A DNA stretch of 64,000 bases from Thalassospira sp. MCCC 1A01148 (GTDB lineage Bacteria; Pseudomonadota; Alphaproteobacteria; Rhodospirillales; Thalassospiraceae), in the NCBI RefSeq assembly GCF_001613795.1, contig NZ_LPVZ01000020.1, positions 1,240,001 to 1,304,000 on the forward strand, written 5' to 3'. How positions within the stretch are numbered: the stretch's first letter is position 1; every line of letters begins with the position of its first letter. Both the position numbers and the translations under genes were made by a program. A model generated the notes under the pieces. The model ran no database searches and had not been told where the DNA came from. It saw nothing but the letters and a program-made list of their open reading frames with translations. Shown here piece after piece: positions 45,303 to 54,733 of this stretch.

Positions 45303-45627
45303 CGCCCTGATCTCCTGAACTGTTCTCTTTGTCGATCTCTGTCTTTTTTGTCTGGCGGGGCCATTATCCCCACAAGCAAGCCCGCGGCAATCATAATAAC
45401 ACGCCCCGTCCCTACCATATGGAAGGTAACGTCAGGCCGCGACCGCAACTTTCACAATATTGCGATAAAAGATTCCGGCCATTTGCCTTTATGAATGACG
45501 GCATAACCCTTAGAATCACGTAAATAGCCTAATAAAGCATTGCCAGCACTGATGACTGGCGCGTGATTGCAGATCGCGCTACCGCAAACAATAAAGTCAT
45601 CCGCCAATGGATGGCACAGGACACAAA
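45303..45627. other. Divergent intergenic region
   Basis: 325 bases between divergent genes; it should contain both promoters. I see no repeat, hairpin or RNA gene that stands out. Confidence 0.6.
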
Positions 45628-47667
45628 ATGGAACTCGCACGCAACAATCTTGGTTCGGAAACCAGCCCCTATCTTGTTCAGCATCGCGACAACCCGGTGC
45701 ATTGGCAGCCCTGGAGCAGCGAAATCCTTGCTGCGGCAAAGGAGGCCAACAAGCCAATCCTGCTGTCGGTCGGGTATGCGGCGTGTCACTGGTGCCACGT
45801 CATGGCGCATGAAAGCTTTGAGGATGAGGGCATCGCCGCCCTGATGAACGAGCTTTTCATCAATATCAAGCTCGACCGCGAAGAACGCCCCGACCTTGAT
45901 GCGCTTTATCAGAACGCGCTGGCCCTTCTGAGCCAACAGGGTGGCTGGCCACTGACCATGTTTTTGACCCCGGATGGCGAGCCGTTCTGGGGCGGGACCT
46001 ATTTCCCCAAGGAAGCGCGCTATGGCCGGCCGGGATTTGGCGATGTGCTTAAGACCGTCGCCAAGATATATGCCGAAAAACCCGATGATGTCCGCCACAA
46101 TGTCAGCCAGATTTCCAACGCGCTGATCAAGATGAACAGTGCGGCAGTTGGCGCGGTCCCCAGCCTTGAGATGATTGATCGCTGCGGCCATGGCTGCGTG
46201 CAGATCATGGACGGGGAAAATGGCGGCACATCAGGCGCGCCGAAATTCCCTCAGCCCTGTCTTTTGTCCTATATCTGGCGCACCGGTGTGCGCACCGATG
46301 ATGACGGGCTGAAACGCATCGTCAAACACAGCCTGGATCGCATGTGCCAGGGCGGCATTTATGATCATCTGGGTGGCGGTTTTGCCCGCTATGCCGTCGA
46401 TGACCAGTGGCTGGTGCCGCATTTCGAAAAGATGCTGTACGACAATGCCCAGCTGATTGATCTTTTGTGTGATGTCTGGCGGGTTGATCCCAATCCGCTT
46501 TATGCCAAGCGGGTCGAGGAAACCATTACCTGGATCCTGCGCGAAATGCGCATTCCCGGTGGCGCCTTTACCGCAAGCCTTGATGCCGACAGCGAAGGGG
46601 TGGAAGGCAAGTTCTATGTCTGGTCCGAAGATGAAATTGACCAGATCCTGGGCGCGGACGCCGAACTGTTCAAGAAATTCTATGACGTCTCCGCGGGTGG
46701 CAACTGGGAAGGCCAGAATATCCTTAATCGTACTGCATCAGGATTGGCGCTTGCCGATGACGCGACCGAGGAAAAGCTGGCCGAGCTTCGGGACAAGCTT
46801 CTGACCGAACGGGCAAAACGCATTCGCCCGGGATGGGATGACAAGGCGCTGACCGACTGGAACGCCATGACAATTGCCGCCTTTGCCGAGGCGGCGATGA
46901 CCTTCCACCGGGCCGACTGGCTGGATTATGCCAAGCTTGCTTATGGCTTTGTGATCAACACCCTGATGAAGGATGACCGCTTCCTGCACAGCTATCGTAA
47001 TAGTCGTGTGCAGCATGCCGGAATGCTGGAAGACTATGCGCATATGATCCGCGCGGCACTCAGGCTTTATGAATGCTTTGGCGAGGATGCCTATCTTAAT
47101 GAAGCCATCCGGTGGTCGGCTGCGGTCGAAACCCTGTTTGCCGATGCCAAGGGCGGCTATTTCCAGTCGGCATCGGATGCCAGTGACCTTGTCGTGCGCC
47201 AAAAACCCTTCATGGATAACGCCGTGCCATCGGGCAATGCGATCATGGCCCAGAATCTGGCCAAGCTTTATGCCCTGACCGGCGATGCGCAATACCGTGA
47301 TCAGGCCGAAATCACCCTTGCGGCCTTTGGCGGGCGGATCAGCGAGCAATTCCCGAACATGCCCGGCCTTATGATGGCAGCTGAAATGCTGCAAAATCCG
47401 GTGCAGATCGTTCTGATCGCCAAGGATCGCAGCCAGACCTATCTTGATATGCGCCGCGCCATTTTTGGCAGTTATCTGCCCAACCGCGCCATCACGATCC
47501 TGTCTGACGGTGATCCCCTGCCCGACGGCCATCCGGCCCAGGGCAAGACCGCGATTGACGGCAAGGAAACCGCCTATGTCTGTCAGGGTCCGGTTTGCTC
47601 GGCCCCGGTCACAAGTGCCGATGAGCTGACCAAACTGCTTGCAGATTTGCCAGCCAAGACCGCATAG
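45628..47667 (+). CDS. Thioredoxin-domain protein of the YyaL/SSP411 (DUF255) family
   Basis: The start at 45628 has AGGA upstream and gives 679 residues. The N-terminal thioredoxin-like domain carries GYAACHWCHVMAHESF with CxxC, preceded by NNLGSETSPYLVQHRDNPVHW, the family signature. The remaining 500 residues form an (alpha/alpha)6 glycosidase-like barrel (GGIYDHLGGGFARYAVDDQW, MLYDNAQLIDL). The biochemical role is unresolved. The adjacent ogt gene follows in the same direction. Confidence 0.93.
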   Translation: MELARNNLGSETSPYLVQHRDNPVHWQPWSSEILAAAKEANKPILLSVGYAACHWCHVMAHESFEDEGIAALMNELFINIKLDREERPDLDALYQNALALLSQQGGWPLTMFLTPDGEPFWGGTYFPKEARYGRPGFGDVLKTVAKIYAEKPDDVRHNVSQISNALIKMNSAAVGAVPSLEMIDRCGHGCVQIMDGENGGTSGAPKFPQPCLLSYIWRTGVRTDDDGLKRIVKHSLDRMCQGGIYDHLGGGFARYAVDDQWLVPHFEKMLYDNAQLIDLLCDVWRVDPNPLYAKRVEETITWILREMRIPGGAFTASLDADSEGVEGKFYVWSEDEIDQILGADAELFKKFYDVSAGGNWEGQNILNRTASGLALADDATEEKLAELRDKLLTERAKRIRPGWDDKALTDWNAMTIAAFAEAAMTFHRADWLDYAKLAYGFVINTLMKDDRFLHSYRNSRVQHAGMLEDYAHMIRAALRLYECFGEDAYLNEAIRWSAAVETLFADAKGGYFQSASDASDLVVRQKPFMDNAVPSGNAIMAQNLAKLYALTGDAQYRDQAEITLAAFGGRISEQFPNMPGLMMAAEMLQNPVQIVLIAKDRSQTYLDMRRAIFGSYLPNRAITILSDGDPLPDGHPAQGKTAIDGKETAYVCQGPVCSAPVTSADELTKLLADLPAKTA

Positions 47668-47722
47668 CCCCCCAACAGCCCCAAAACACCCAAACCAGAT
47701 CCACCGCACGAAAGACGCCACC

Positions 47723-48211
47723 ATGCCGCAAATCTCGATCAACAGCCCCGTCGGCGCAATTACGGTTTTCGCATTTGAAGATCAAATCGTTGCGCTTGAT
47801 TGGGGTTTTGTTGACGAGGTTGAAAGCACCCCGGTGCTTGAAGAAGCCCAAAAGCAGCTTACTGCCTATTTCGCAGGGCGCTTGCACAGCTTTGATTTGC
47901 CACTCGCCCCTGACGGAACAGAATTTCAAAAGGCGGTCTGGGCTGCCATGTGCAAGATCCCGTGCGGCAAAACCGCGACCTACAAGGATCTGGCGGCGAT
48001 GGCCGGATCGCCCAAGGCGTTCCAGTCGGTTGGCACGGCGTGCGGATTAAACCCGATTCCGATCATGATCCCCTGTCACCGCGTTCTGGCTGCGGGCGAC
48101 AAGCCGGGCGGCTATTCCGGCCATGGCGGGCTTGAAACCAAGCGTGCGCTTTTAAAGATCGAGGGTGTTGATTTACCCCTGCCCGACGATCAGGGCGATC
48201 TGCCATTATAA
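47723..48211 (+). CDS. ogt: Methylated-DNA-[protein]-cysteine S-methyltransferase
   Basis: The start at 47723 (MPQISINSPVGAITVFAFED) gives 162 residues. The active-site motif IPCHRVLAAGDKPGGYSGHGGLE contains the acceptor Cys. GTACGLNPIPIMIPCH and KTATYKDLAAMAGSPKAFQSV (helix-turn-helix) are typical. It repairs O6-alkylguanine by transferring the alkyl group to itself. It begins 55 bases after the DUF255 gene and is probably cotranscribed. Confidence 0.93.
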   Translation: MPQISINSPVGAITVFAFEDQIVALDWGFVDEVESTPVLEEAQKQLTAYFAGRLHSFDLPLAPDGTEFQKAVWAAMCKIPCGKTATYKDLAAMAGSPKAFQSVGTACGLNPIPIMIPCHRVLAAGDKPGGYSGHGGLETKRALLKIEGVDLPLPDDQGDLPL

Positions 48212-48227
48212 CCTTGTTTTCGATTAC

Positions 48228-48620
48228 TTAGTCTTTGGCGTAGCACACGGCTTGCAGCTTGTTGCCATCCGGATCTCGGACATAGGCAGCATAGTAGTTC
48301 GGGCCGTAATGCGCACGCAGGCCTGGTTGGCCTTCGTCCATGCCACCGTATTTGAGCGCCGCTGCGTGAAAGGCATCGACCATGTCACGTTGGTCCGCCT
48401 GAAACGCGATATGAGTACCATTGCCCCATGTTGCCGGGCGCCCGTCTGCCGGGCTGTAGATATAGATCGTTGGCATCTGTCTATCCCGCTCATAAGCCAG
48501 TGGCTTTTCCGGGGGTTTTGGCAATCGCTCGAAGCCCAGCGCACCGAGAACGGCGTCGTAAAACTTCGCAGAGCGGGCCTTGTCATTGGTTCCGAGCGTA
48601 ATGTGGCTGATAACCGTCAA
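48228..48620 (-). CDS. VOC-superfamily (glyoxalase-like) protein
   Basis: 130 residues with two beta-alpha-beta-beta-beta modules: ISHITLGTNDKARSAKFYDAVLGALGF at the N terminus, then THIAFQADQRDMVDAFHAAAL and YAAYVRDPDGNKLQAVCY. Likely metal ligands are the His in SHITLG, the His in THIAF and a C-terminal position. The terminal Glu of many VOC proteins reads Gln here (KLQAVC), so metal binding is uncertain. Substrate is unknown. It converges on ogt. Confidence 0.85.
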   Translation of the reverse strand: MTVISHITLGTNDKARSAKFYDAVLGALGFERLPKPPEKPLAYERDRQMPTIYIYSPADGRPATWGNGTHIAFQADQRDMVDAFHAAALKYGGMDEGQPGLRAHYGPNYYAAYVRDPDGNKLQAVCYAKD

Positions 48621-48840
48621 TGCCGTTGTCCTTCCTTATGAACGGGTCAAGCTTGTTGCGACAAAACAAGTCTAGCAGATTGCCATGACAGGATATGTCA
48701 GGAGCAGGATGGCTGCGATCAAGCACGGCCTGTCGCAAAGATATTTTCGGTATTTCCCCTGCTGCAAATCACAGGCTTCTGCCCTACACTGCCCTCATTG
48801 ACGAAACGTGCGTTCCAAAACGCAAAAAGGGAGGTCACCC

Positions 48841-49815
48841 ATGACGAAAGCATTCCGATTTCACGAAACCGGCGGCAGTGATGTTCTGAAATTTGAAGAT
48901 GTCGAAGTTGGCGCACCGGGCGAAGGCGAAGTGCGCCTGGCGCAAAAGGCGGTCGGGCTGAACTATATCGATATCTATTTCCGCTCCGGCGTCTATCCCG
49001 CACCCAGCATGCCGTCCGGCCTTGGGCTTGAAGGGGCTGGTATCATTGAGGAAGTCGGTCCGGGTGTGACGGATCTGGCCGTGGGCGATCGCGTGGCCTA
49101 CGCCGCACAGCCGCTTGGTGCCTATGCCGAGGCGCGCGTGATGCCGGCCAAGGGTCTGGTGAAAATCCCCGATGATGTCAGTTTCGAACTGGCCGCGGCC
49201 GCCATGCTTCAGGGCATGACCGCGCAATATCTTTTGCGCCGGACCTATGAGGTCAAAAAGGGCGACACCATCCTGATCCATGCCGCGGCTGGCGGCGTTG
49301 GCCAGATTGTTTGCCAGTGGGCCAAGCATCTGGGGGCCACCGTGATCGGAACGGTCGGTTCCAAGGAAAAGGCCGAAATCGCCAAGGCCAAGGGCTGTGA
49401 TTACCCGATCCTGTATCGCGAAGAGGTTGTCTCGGAGCGGGTCAAGGAAATCACCGATGGCCAGGGCGTTGAAGTTGTTTATGATTCAGTGGGCAAAGAC
49501 ACCTTTGAGGATTCGCTTAAATGCCTCAAACGGCTTGGCATGATGGTCAGCTTTGGCCAGTCATCGGGTGCAGTTCCGCCGGTGTCGCTTGCCCAGCTTG
49601 CCCCGGGGGCCTATTTCCTGACCCGGCCGAGCATCTTCCACTATAACGCCACCCGTGAAGAGCTGCTGGCCAGTGCCGGTGAGCTGTTTGACGTGCTGAA
49701 ATCGGGCATTGTCACCATCGACATCACCGCGACCTACCCGCTTGCCGATGCCGCAAAGGCCCATGACGATCTTGAAAGCCGCAAAACCAACGGTTCGATC
49801 GTCTTTACCGTGTGA
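48841..49815 (+). CDS. qor: Quinone oxidoreductase (zeta-crystallin-type MDR)
   Basis: The start at 48841 has GGGAGG upstream and gives 324 residues. It lacks the zinc-ligand pattern and has the QOR-type blocks KAVGLNYIDIYFRSGVYP, AAAMLQGMTAQYLL and HAAAGGVGQIVCQWAK (NADPH-binding). YPLADAAKAHDDLESRKTNG is the usual C-terminal motif. It reduces quinones with NADPH in the cytoplasm. It is followed by a strong terminator. Confidence 0.93.
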   Translation: MTKAFRFHETGGSDVLKFEDVEVGAPGEGEVRLAQKAVGLNYIDIYFRSGVYPAPSMPSGLGLEGAGIIEEVGPGVTDLAVGDRVAYAAQPLGAYAEARVMPAKGLVKIPDDVSFELAAAAMLQGMTAQYLLRRTYEVKKGDTILIHAAAGGVGQIVCQWAKHLGATVIGTVGSKEKAEIAKAKGCDYPILYREEVVSERVKEITDGQGVEVVYDSVGKDTFEDSLKCLKRLGMMVSFGQSSGAVPPVSLAQLAPGAYFLTRPSIFHYNATREELLASAGELFDVLKSGIVTIDITATYPLADAAKAHDDLESRKTNGSIVFTV

Positions 49816-49856
49816 TACGCCTTCAATCCTGACGAGAAAAGTCTAGGAACTTCCAC

Positions 49857-49890
49857 AAAAAAGCCGATACATTGCGCGATCGGCTTTTTT
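49857..49890 (+). terminator. Terminator of qor
   Basis: AAAAAAGCCGAT and ATCGGCTTTTTT form a 12-bp stem with a 10-base loop. Confidence 0.92.
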
Positions 49891-49920
49891 CTTGTGCCTT
49901 CGCATAATGGAACCTCTGCA

Positions 49921-50577
49921 ATGTCTGTTTCAAAAGTACAACAATCTGTCATCGCAGCCTTCAAATCGGCAAAAACCTATCAGGACCCATATCAGCACTG
50001 GTTCCTTGAAGATGTCCTCCCAGAAGGCATGGCAGAAGCCGTTTGCGCCCTTCCGATTGACGCGCCGTTTCTTGAGGTCGATGATGCCGGCACGCGTGAA
50101 GCCAACAATTCAAGCCGTCGTTACTTCGATCAGGAAAACATTGCGAAATTCGAGGCCGCCAATGACATCGCGCAGGCCTTCCATTCCCGCGAAGTTGTCG
50201 ACACGGTCGAGGAAGTGTTTGGCGCCGATCTGAGTGATTCCCGCATTCGACTGGAATTTGCCCAGGATCGCGATGGTTTCTGGCTGCAGCCGCATACGGA
50301 TATCGGCGTAAAGCGCTTTACCATGTTGCTCTATCTTTCTGACGAGCCGGGTCATGAAAAGCTGGGTACCGATATCTACAAGGACGCCGATACCCATTTC
50401 GGCGCATCGCCGTTCAAGCCGAACTCGGCCCTGATCTTTGTGCCATCCAACAATACCTGGCACGGCTTTGAAAAACGGACCATTCCTGGCATTCGGAAAT
50501 CGCTGATTATCAACTATGTCACGCCGGACTGGCGGGCTGTTGAACAGCTGCCCTTCCCCGATAGCTACGTCAAATAA
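49921..50577 (+). CDS. 2-oxoglutarate/Fe(II)-dependent oxygenase-like protein
   Basis: 218 residues from 49921 (MSVSKVQQSVIAAF). LQPHTDIGVKRFTMLLYLSD carries the HxD metal pair, and NTWHGFEKRTIPGIRKSL has the second His plus the Arg that binds 2-oxoglutarate. The fold is a double-stranded beta helix. The substrate is unknown; relatives hydroxylate proteins, lipids or small molecules. The start is 30 bases past the qor terminator, so its promoter must overlap that hairpin region. A hairpin follows the gene. Confidence 0.82.
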   Translation: MSVSKVQQSVIAAFKSAKTYQDPYQHWFLEDVLPEGMAEAVCALPIDAPFLEVDDAGTREANNSSRRYFDQENIAKFEAANDIAQAFHSREVVDTVEEVFGADLSDSRIRLEFAQDRDGFWLQPHTDIGVKRFTMLLYLSDEPGHEKLGTDIYKDADTHFGASPFKPNSALIFVPSNNTWHGFEKRTIPGIRKSLIINYVTPDWRAVEQLPFPDSYVK

Positions 50578-50610
50578 CGTTCAAAGCGACGTCAAGTCAG
50601 CGTAAGAAGC

Positions 50611-50639
50611 CCGGTATTTCAACATTTACCGGATTTTTA
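50611..50639 (+). terminator. Terminator of the oxygenase-like gene
   Basis: CCGGTA and TACCGG pair over a 10-base loop and are followed by ATTTTTAG. Confidence 0.75.
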
Positions 50640-51170
50640 GTTGCCGTGGGTGATCCGCACATCGCGTGCGATGGCGTCAAAGCGATCCGAAAGGTTGTCA
50701 CTGACTTCGCGGCATGGGGCGATGACGGCTTCGGCCCAGTCGACATAGGTCAGTATCTGCCTTTCATCCCAGCCAACCGGCGTGTCGGTCAGCATCGCAC
50801 CGACATTGGCGACCTTGTCGGCCAGACGCACCAGTTTGGCCCCACTGGTCAGGTTTGGGGCGGTCTCGATCTGCTTTGCCTTGCGCTCGTCACGTGGCAG
50901 GGCCTTGTCATCACTGACTTCGAGCACGATATCGGCGATGATGTCGTTAAAGCAGGCGGCGATTTCATCGCGCGTCGCACCGCAATCCTCAATCACATCA
51001 TGCAGAACGGCGGCACAAAGGATGTCCTCCCCTGTGTGCGGTTCGCATTCGACAATCAGGCGGGAAACCTCGATCGGGTGATTGATATAGGGTTCCTGTG
51101 CAGCACCTTTGCGACGCTGGTCGCGATGGGCACGGGCGGCGAAATCAACGGATTTGAGTAGAAGTTGCAT
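50637..51170 (-). CDS. Small HD-domain hydrolase of the SpoT/MESH1 type
   Basis: 177 residues from the ATG at 51170 (MQLLLKSVDFAARAHRDQRR). The HD signature is split as in RelA/SpoT enzymes: YINHPIEV, AAVLHDVIEDCG and KLVRLADKVANV, which supply the metal and pyrimidine-pocket residues. Length and the lack of a synthetase domain match stand-alone alarmone hydrolases (MESH1/SAH). These hydrolyse (p)ppGpp or NADPH; which is used here is unknown. The stop lies inside the hairpin of the convergent oxygenase-like gene. Confidence 0.85.
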   Translation of the reverse strand: MQLLLKSVDFAARAHRDQRRKGAAQEPYINHPIEVSRLIVECEPHTGEDILCAAVLHDVIEDCGATRDEIAACFNDIIADIVLEVSDDKALPRDERKAKQIETAPNLTSGAKLVRLADKVANVGAMLTDTPVGWDERQILTYVDWAEAVIAPCREVSDNLSDRFDAIARDVRITHGN

Positions 51171-51332
51171 CAAGCGCAATACAGTCGTGAACGGAAAGCC
51201 CAGAGTCCCACGGCTTTTGCGTGGTTTCAAGCCTTCATGCATCCAACAGCAGTGAAAATTGCGCAAGTGCATGAAAAACAGCGGCAAACAGGATAGACTG
51301 ACAGCAAAGCCATGACCCGGGAGAGGCCAATA

Positions 51333-51635
51333 ATGTCACAGGAAATGCGCCTGAAACTGACCTTGTGGAATGAAAACGCCGAGACCCCGCTGCATCTGAG
51401 CGCCCTTGCCCCCAAGGATGGCTGGCAAAGCGCCCCGCCCAACCGGATCGAGGCCGGTGAAACGGTGGTGTGCGAAATCACGGCTGCCAACACACTGGCG
51501 ATTACGCTCAATTACGGCACGCACCATATCGGCATTCATCTTGAAGATGACAGTTTTTCCATCGAGCCGGGCACTGCGCGTGTGGATCGCCAGAAACTTG
51601 ATGGCGATCTGGCGGAAGTAAGCCTGACACTATGA
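51333..51635 (+). CDS. Unknown beta-rich 100-residue protein
   Basis: The start at 51333 has GAGAGG upstream. The protein opens SQEMRLKLTLWNENAETPLHL and includes PPNRIEAGETVVCEI and TLAITLNYGTHHIGIHLEDD. It is predicted to be mostly beta strands, like a small jelly-roll or lectin-type module. No signal peptide and no known family is recognised. It converges on rho. Codon use looks native, and the RBS supports expression. Confidence 0.65.
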   Translation: MSQEMRLKLTLWNENAETPLHLSALAPKDGWQSAPPNRIEAGETVVCEITAANTLAITLNYGTHHIGIHLEDDSFSIEPGTARVDRQKLDGDLAEVSLTL

Positions 51636-51664
51636 CCGGGACAAATACGATCCCAAGCCAGCAG

Positions 51665-51681
51665 CGTTTCATGTGAAACAC
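51665..51681. promoter_or_regulatory. Degenerate parS-like site
   Basis: GTTTCATGTGAAACA (51666-51680) differs from the perfect parS core by one central base (CATGTG for CACGTG). It lies about 9 kb from the parS cluster, in the convergent gap before rho. Confidence 0.45.
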
Positions 51682-51717
51682 TGCCGCGTTCTGGTCTGGC
51701 GTGTCCGGACCGCACAC

Positions 51718-51748
51718 AAAAAACGGGGCCCGTCGTGGGGCCCCGTTT
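51718..51748 (-). terminator. Terminator of rho
   Basis: AAACGGGGCCC pairs with GGGCCCCGTTT; leftward it is followed by TTTTTTGTG. Confidence 0.88.
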
Positions 51749-51792
51749 GATTTGGTCGATCCATGTCACAGGCCGTTCAGGCCCGGACGGCA

Positions 51793-53058
51793 TCAGCCAT
51801 TCATGGAATCGAAGAAGTCGTCGTTGTTCTTGGTGCCCTTGAGCTTGCCAAGGAGGAATTCCATCGCGTCCTGCGAACCCATCGGGTTGAGGATACGACG
51901 CAGCACCCACATCTTGGACAGAACGCTCTTGTCGACCAGAAGCTCTTCCTTACGGGTACCCGATTTAAGGATATCAATCGCCGGGAAGATACGTTTGTCA
52001 GACAGTTTGCGATCCAGGATAAGCTCGGAGTTACCGGTACCCTTGAATTCTTCAAAGATGACCTCGTCCATACGCGAACCGGTATCGATCAGGGCGGTCG
52101 CGATGATGGTCAGAGAGCCACCTTCTTCGATGTTACGGGCCGCACCGAAGAAGCGTTTCGGACGCTGCAGCGCGTTGGCATCAACACCACCGGTCAGGAC
52201 CTTGCCCGAGCTCGGAACCACAGTGTTATAGGCGCGCGCCAGACGGGTGATCGAGTCCAGCAGGATGACAACATCATGCTTGTGTTCGACCAGACGTTTG
52301 GCCTTTTCCAGAACCATTTCGGTGACCTGAACGTGACGCTGGGCCGGTTCATCGAAGGTCGACGAAATGACTTCACCTTTTACCGAACGGTCCATGTCGG
52401 TCACTTCTTCCGGGCGTTCGTCAATCAGAAGAACGATCAGATAGGCTTCCGGGTGGTTTTCCTCGATCGCGTGCGCAATGTTTTGCAGCATCACGGTCTT
52501 ACCGGTACGCGGCGGTGCGACGATCAGGGCACGCTGACCTTTACCAAGCGGAGAGACAAGCTCGATCACGCGGTTGGTGGTGTCCTTGTTCGTGCCTTCC
52601 TGATCAATTTCACGCTCCATGTGCAGCGGCTGATCGGGATACAGCGGGGTCAGGTTGTCAAAGTTGACGCGATGACGGACTTTTTCCGGCGCATCGAAGT
52701 TGACCTTGTCGACCTTGAGCAGCGCGAAATACCGTTCGCCTTCCTTGGGCGACCGGATCTGGCCTTCGACCGTATCACCGGTACGCAGACCAAAACGCCG
52801 CACCTGGCTCGGACTGACATAAATGTCGTCGGGGCCGGCAAGATAGTTTGCCTCGGGGCTGCGCAGGAAACCGAAACCATCAGGCAGTACTTCAAGAACG
52901 CCCTGACCAAAGATGGCATGGTCGTTCTCGGCCAACTGCTTGAGAATGGCAAACATCAGCTCCTGCTTGCGGAGCGTGCTGGCATTTTCGATTTCGAGTT
53001 CATCAGACAGAGCAAGCAGCTCGGTCGGAGATTTCTTTTTAAGGTCCTGAAGATGCAT
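51793..53058 (-). CDS. rho: Transcription termination factor Rho
   Basis: 421 residues. [21 protein letters not shown] starts the N-terminal helix domain, [21 protein letters not shown] is the RNA-binding cold-shock fold, and [20 protein letters not shown] is Walker A of the hexameric ATPase. [13 protein letters not shown] and [12 protein letters not shown] follow. Rho unwinds RNA from the polymerase at C-rich untranslated sites. It has a 450-base leader upstream, where autoregulation by attenuation is common in other bacteria. Confidence 0.98.
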   Translation of the reverse strand: MHLQDLKKKSPTELLALSDELEIENASTLRKQELMFAILKQLAENDHAIFGQGVLEVLPDGFGFLRSPEANYLAGPDDIYVSPSQVRRFGLRTGDTVEGQIRSPKEGERYFALLKVDKVNFDAPEKVRHRVNFDNLTPLYPDQPLHMEREIDQEGTNKDTTNRVIELVSPLGKGQRALIVAPPRTGKTVMLQNIAHAIEENHPEAYLIVLLIDERPEEVTDMDRSVKGEVISSTFDEPAQRHVQVTEMVLEKAKRLVEHKHDVVILLDSITRLARAYNTVVPSSGKVLTGGVDANALQRPKRFFGAARNIEEGGSLTIIATALIDTGSRMDEVIFEEFKGTGNSELILDRKLSDKRIFPAIDILKSGTRKEELLVDKSVLSKMWVLRRILNPMGSQDAMEFLLGKLKGTKNNDDFFDSMNG

Positions 53059-53504
53059 ATGTGCGTTTAATGATCTGTGGTTGCCGAAAGGGCGAAGATT
53101 TTATGGAGATAGAAGAGAAGATGTGCGGTTGACCGTCAGGCAAGGCACTCAGGCTTTTGCTGGGGCGTGCGGACGGTTCGAAACCTTGGAGTTGCAAGAA
53201 AGGCAGGTATTTTCATGTTTCTGGATCGAAACACCACCGATTGATACCCTTGAAAATCGTAATAGTCAAACCGTGATTCGAAGAAATCACCTATTTTGAC
53301 CCCCACGTTGTACAAAAAACACGCTTTTGGCCGGTGATTACCCGGATTTCGATCAACAGTTACGGAAACAAGGCCCCGGGATCGCAACAGATCGACGTCA
53401 CCACCGGCACATCATCACCAGAATATCACTGGCATATCACTGGCATATCACTGGCATATCACTGGCCCGGCCATGGATATCAAACAAAGCCTGTGCGTCA
53501 ATCC
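53059..53504. other. rho leader region with 11-bp tandem repeats
   Basis: 446 bases between rho and the HTH gene. It contains the likely rho promoter and leader, and a four-unit 11-bp tandem repeat at 53423-53466. No protein gene is supported. Confidence 0.65.
53423..53466. repeat. Four perfect 11-bp tandem repeats (ATATCACTGGC)
   Basis: The unit ATATCACTGGC is repeated four times without interruption, with a period of about one helical turn. It lies between rho and the XRE-type regulator gene. Confidence 0.9.
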
Positions 53505-53864
53505 CTAGGCCGGGCGTTCGCGCACGATTTCAAGCATGCGACCCAGTTGATCGTCGCTCAGCCCGGCAATCCGTTCCGAAAGCAGATTGGCCAGTTCGGT
53601 TGCGGCCGGTTCCAGACCGGCGGTATCGACCGTGACCTTGGGGTGCGAAAGCTGGGCAAGGCGTTTGATGTCATCGACCTCGTCCCAGACCAGATTGAAA
53701 TAGCCACATATCTGTTGCACCAGACCGGGGCTGGGCCGTCCGCGATGGCCATGTTCAAGGGCGGACAGATAGGCTGGCGACAGCTGAAGCGCGGTTGCCA
53801 TATCGGTCAGTGTGACGTTGTTGCGCGCACGGAGTTCCCTGATGCGATTGCCAAAAGGTGTCAC
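53505..53864 (-). CDS. XRE-family helix-turn-helix regulator
   Basis: 119 residues from a GTG start at 53864 that overlaps the smr stop by four bases (GTGA), with GGAG upstream. The HTH is NRIRELRARNNVTLTDMATALQLSPAYLSALE at about residues 5-36, given here by its ends. A C-terminal domain (about 60-119) ends AGLSDDQLGRMLEIVRERP. Alphaproteobacteria often carry this HTH gene directly after smr. Targets are unknown; the 11-bp repeats just downstream are one possible binding site. Confidence 0.85.
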   Translation of the reverse strand: MTPFGNRIRELRARNNVTLTDMATALQLSPAYLSALEHGHRGRPSPGLVQQICGYFNLVWDEVDDIKRLAQLSHPKVTVDTAGLEPAATELANLLSERIAGLSDDQLGRMLEIVRERPA

Positions 53865-54508
53865 GGGCGTCTCCGTTTCAACAAGACATAAAAGGCCCCG
53901 GCCCCGCCATGCTGGATCTGGGCCTGATGAATGGCAAGAATGCGATTGCGCAGGCGCGGCGCGCTCAGCCATTGCGGGGTGCGTTCGCGCAAAAGACCGG
54001 TACGGCCATACTCATCGGGCCTTGATCCCTTGCCAGTTATTACGAGAACGCAACGTTTTCCGGCCCGCCAGCTGTCTTCGATAAAGGCATTGAGCGCATT
54101 ATGGGCGACGTCCTGGGTCATGCCATGCAGATCAATGCGCCCGTCAATGGACATCTTGCCTTTCTGGAATTTTTGGGCGGTTGAGCGATCAATCCCGTCG
54201 GTGACGCCAGGTTGGAGTTCCGAAAGCTGGCGATTTTTGATCTGTGGTCCACGATCGGCATTGCGGGCCGATGGCAGATTGCGCGCTGCCCGGCTTTGCT
54301 CGGACTGTTCAAGCTTGTCGCCAAGATTGTCGGGCAAGGTGATGGCGGTATCGCTGGTGTGGATGTCGTCATCAGATGCGATCACGTCATCGCCGCCCTT
54401 GCGCTTTTTCTTGCGCAAGGGTTTGACGTCACGGGTAAAGACCTCCCACAGGGTCTTTTCATCATCCGTGACAGTGCGGCGTCGCTTATTTGGTTTCTTC
54501 TGACTCAT
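53861..54508 (-). CDS. Smr/MutS2-type endonuclease-domain protein
   Basis: 215 residues from the ATG at 54508 (MSQKKPNKRRR). The N-terminal 100 residues are charged and probably disordered. The C-terminal Smr domain starts GRIDLHGMTQDVAHNALNAF (DLHG), followed by VLVITGKGSRPDEYG and LLRERTPQWLSAPRLR. Smr domains cut or bind nucleic acids. It is translationally coupled to the HTH gene downstream. Confidence 0.9.
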   Translation of the reverse strand: MSQKKPNKRRRTVTDDEKTLWEVFTRDVKPLRKKKRKGGDDVIASDDDIHTSDTAITLPDNLGDKLEQSEQSRAARNLPSARNADRGPQIKNRQLSELQPGVTDGIDRSTAQKFQKGKMSIDGRIDLHGMTQDVAHNALNAFIEDSWRAGKRCVLVITGKGSRPDEYGRTGLLRERTPQWLSAPRLRNRILAIHQAQIQHGGAGAFYVLLKRRRP

Positions 54509-54733
54509 CGACCAAGACAATATGCAAGTGGCGCGATCCATGTGCGCCAAGCTGTATCATCTGTTCGATATCACCTGTCCGCAACAGCCCGCTCAACCAA
54601 GGAATGTTCGCGGCATATTGCCGTGTCCTTCCTTTTCGCGCAACCGCGCCCGTGGCTCATTTCGGCATCTGGCGACAAACTGTTTGGTAAAAACAGACAG
54701 AACCGGCAATAGCGATCCCCGCAGGTCGGGACC

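Noticed and set aside
53423-53466. Four short repeats considered as a CRISPR
   Set aside because: Units are 11 bases and contiguous with no spacers.
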